Assembly (NCBI GenBank): GCA_964632995.1
Contig: CAZWDL010000219.1
Location: 1 to 5,697, forward strand
Length of the DNA: 5,697 nucleotides
Direction: 5' to 3'
From: CAZWDL01 sp964632995
GTDB lineage: Bacteria > Bacteroidota > Bacteroidia > Chitinophagales > Saprospiraceae
In this document: positions 5,488-5,697 of the stretch, in pieces
Position numbering within the stretch: position 1 is the first letter of the stretch
How the letters are laid out: the number at the start of each line of letters is the position of its first letter
Notes under the pieces: generated by a model
Seen by the model: the letters and a program-made list of their open reading frames with translations, nothing else
Told to the model about the DNA's origin: nothing
Database searches by the model: none
Translations under genes and position numbers: made by a program

Positions 5488-5626
5488 GATGTCTCACTGT
5501 GTCCCTAATTGCCAAAACATTGTACCGCCTGGCTCGTTAGGAACTTGGCCCGCAGGCATTTCAGGGTGACGACGAAGCCTTGAAAGGGTCGGCCTGCCTG
5601 CTCTACAAGAGCGGGGCGCTCCTTGA

Positions 5627-5697
5627 TTCGCCAAGCCCACCACTTACGACGCTGCCTACTCCTACGACAAACGCGGAAACCTCCAAACCATCACCCG
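5627..5697 (+). pseudogene. Second Rhs/YD-repeat fragment, running off the window
   Basis: After a TGA at 5624-5626 the frame stays open to the last base and gives AKPTTYDAAYSYDKRGNLQTIT. This is an unmistakable YD-repeat phrase of the kind found upstream of Rhs cores. It has no start codon or promoter here. It begins abruptly after about 140 bp with no recognisable gene (5488-5626). It may be the continuation of the original rhs gene, split by the tip cassette, or another silent rhs module. Confidence 0.68.

Noticed and set aside
5600..5622. Terminator hairpin after the candidate immunity gene
   Set aside because: CAAGAGCG can pair with CGCTCCTTG with one bulge around GGG, but no T-tract follows and it lies more than 110 bases past the stop codon.

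Overview
The window looks like an accessory, partly decayed stretch of a Bacteroidota chromosome, most likely from the Saprospiria/Lewinella side of the phylum. This assignment is inferred from gene content only: a Bacteroidota-type FtsE, a TonB-dependent receptor (TBDR) gene followed by a DUF4249 gene, an Rhs core with the HYYPFGM and GARYYDP blocks typical of the phylum, and a TAnnTTTG promoter box without a clear Shine-Dalgarno. All supported genes lie on the + strand.

Layout. (1) 1-206 is non-coding. It holds a fragment of a widespread intergenic repeat, a perfect 8-bp hairpin and a Bacteroidota-type -7 box. (2) 207-893 is an intact FtsE-like ATPase, the only complete housekeeping gene here. 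(3) From 892, exactly at the ftsE stop, the sequence enters the end of a TBDR plug domain with no signal peptide, carboxypeptidase-like domain or earlier plug. The barrel reads through two net +1 frameshifts, near 1903-1909 and 2012-2022, and stops being TBDR near 2298. (4) At about 2300 it passes into a DUF4249 protein that lacks its N-terminus and lipoprotein signal, ending at 3028. Members of these two families are commonly neighbours in nutrient-uptake operons. Here the pair looks like a collapsed operon, with its outer end and its middle deleted. (5) About 3036-3811 carries two and a bit copies of a roughly 305-315 bp non-coding repeat bounded by 13-bp inverted ends, with further internal palindromes. 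(6) The third copy is cut after about 55 bp by a 5'-truncated rhs gene (homology from 3821, longest in-frame ATG at 4055, stop at 5182). It has a high-GC Rhs core and an AT-rich, unrecognised C-terminal tip. (7) Five bases later follows a 99-residue, AT-rich gene (5188-5487), the natural candidate for the cognate immunity gene. (8) After about 140 bp with nothing recognisable, a second Rhs fragment begins (5627 to the window end).

How it fits together. ftsE probably works on its own here (no ftsX is visible). The TBDR/DUF4249 pair is probably dead. The live interest is the Rhs tip plus its small neighbour: an exchangeable toxin/immunity cassette attached to a conserved core, flanked by repeats and by a second Rhs fragment. 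This is the arrangement expected where Rhs tips are gained and displaced by recombination.

Caveat: frameshifts and gene fusions seen in one sequence can also be sequencing or assembly errors. No homology search was possible, so family names rest on motif recognition.
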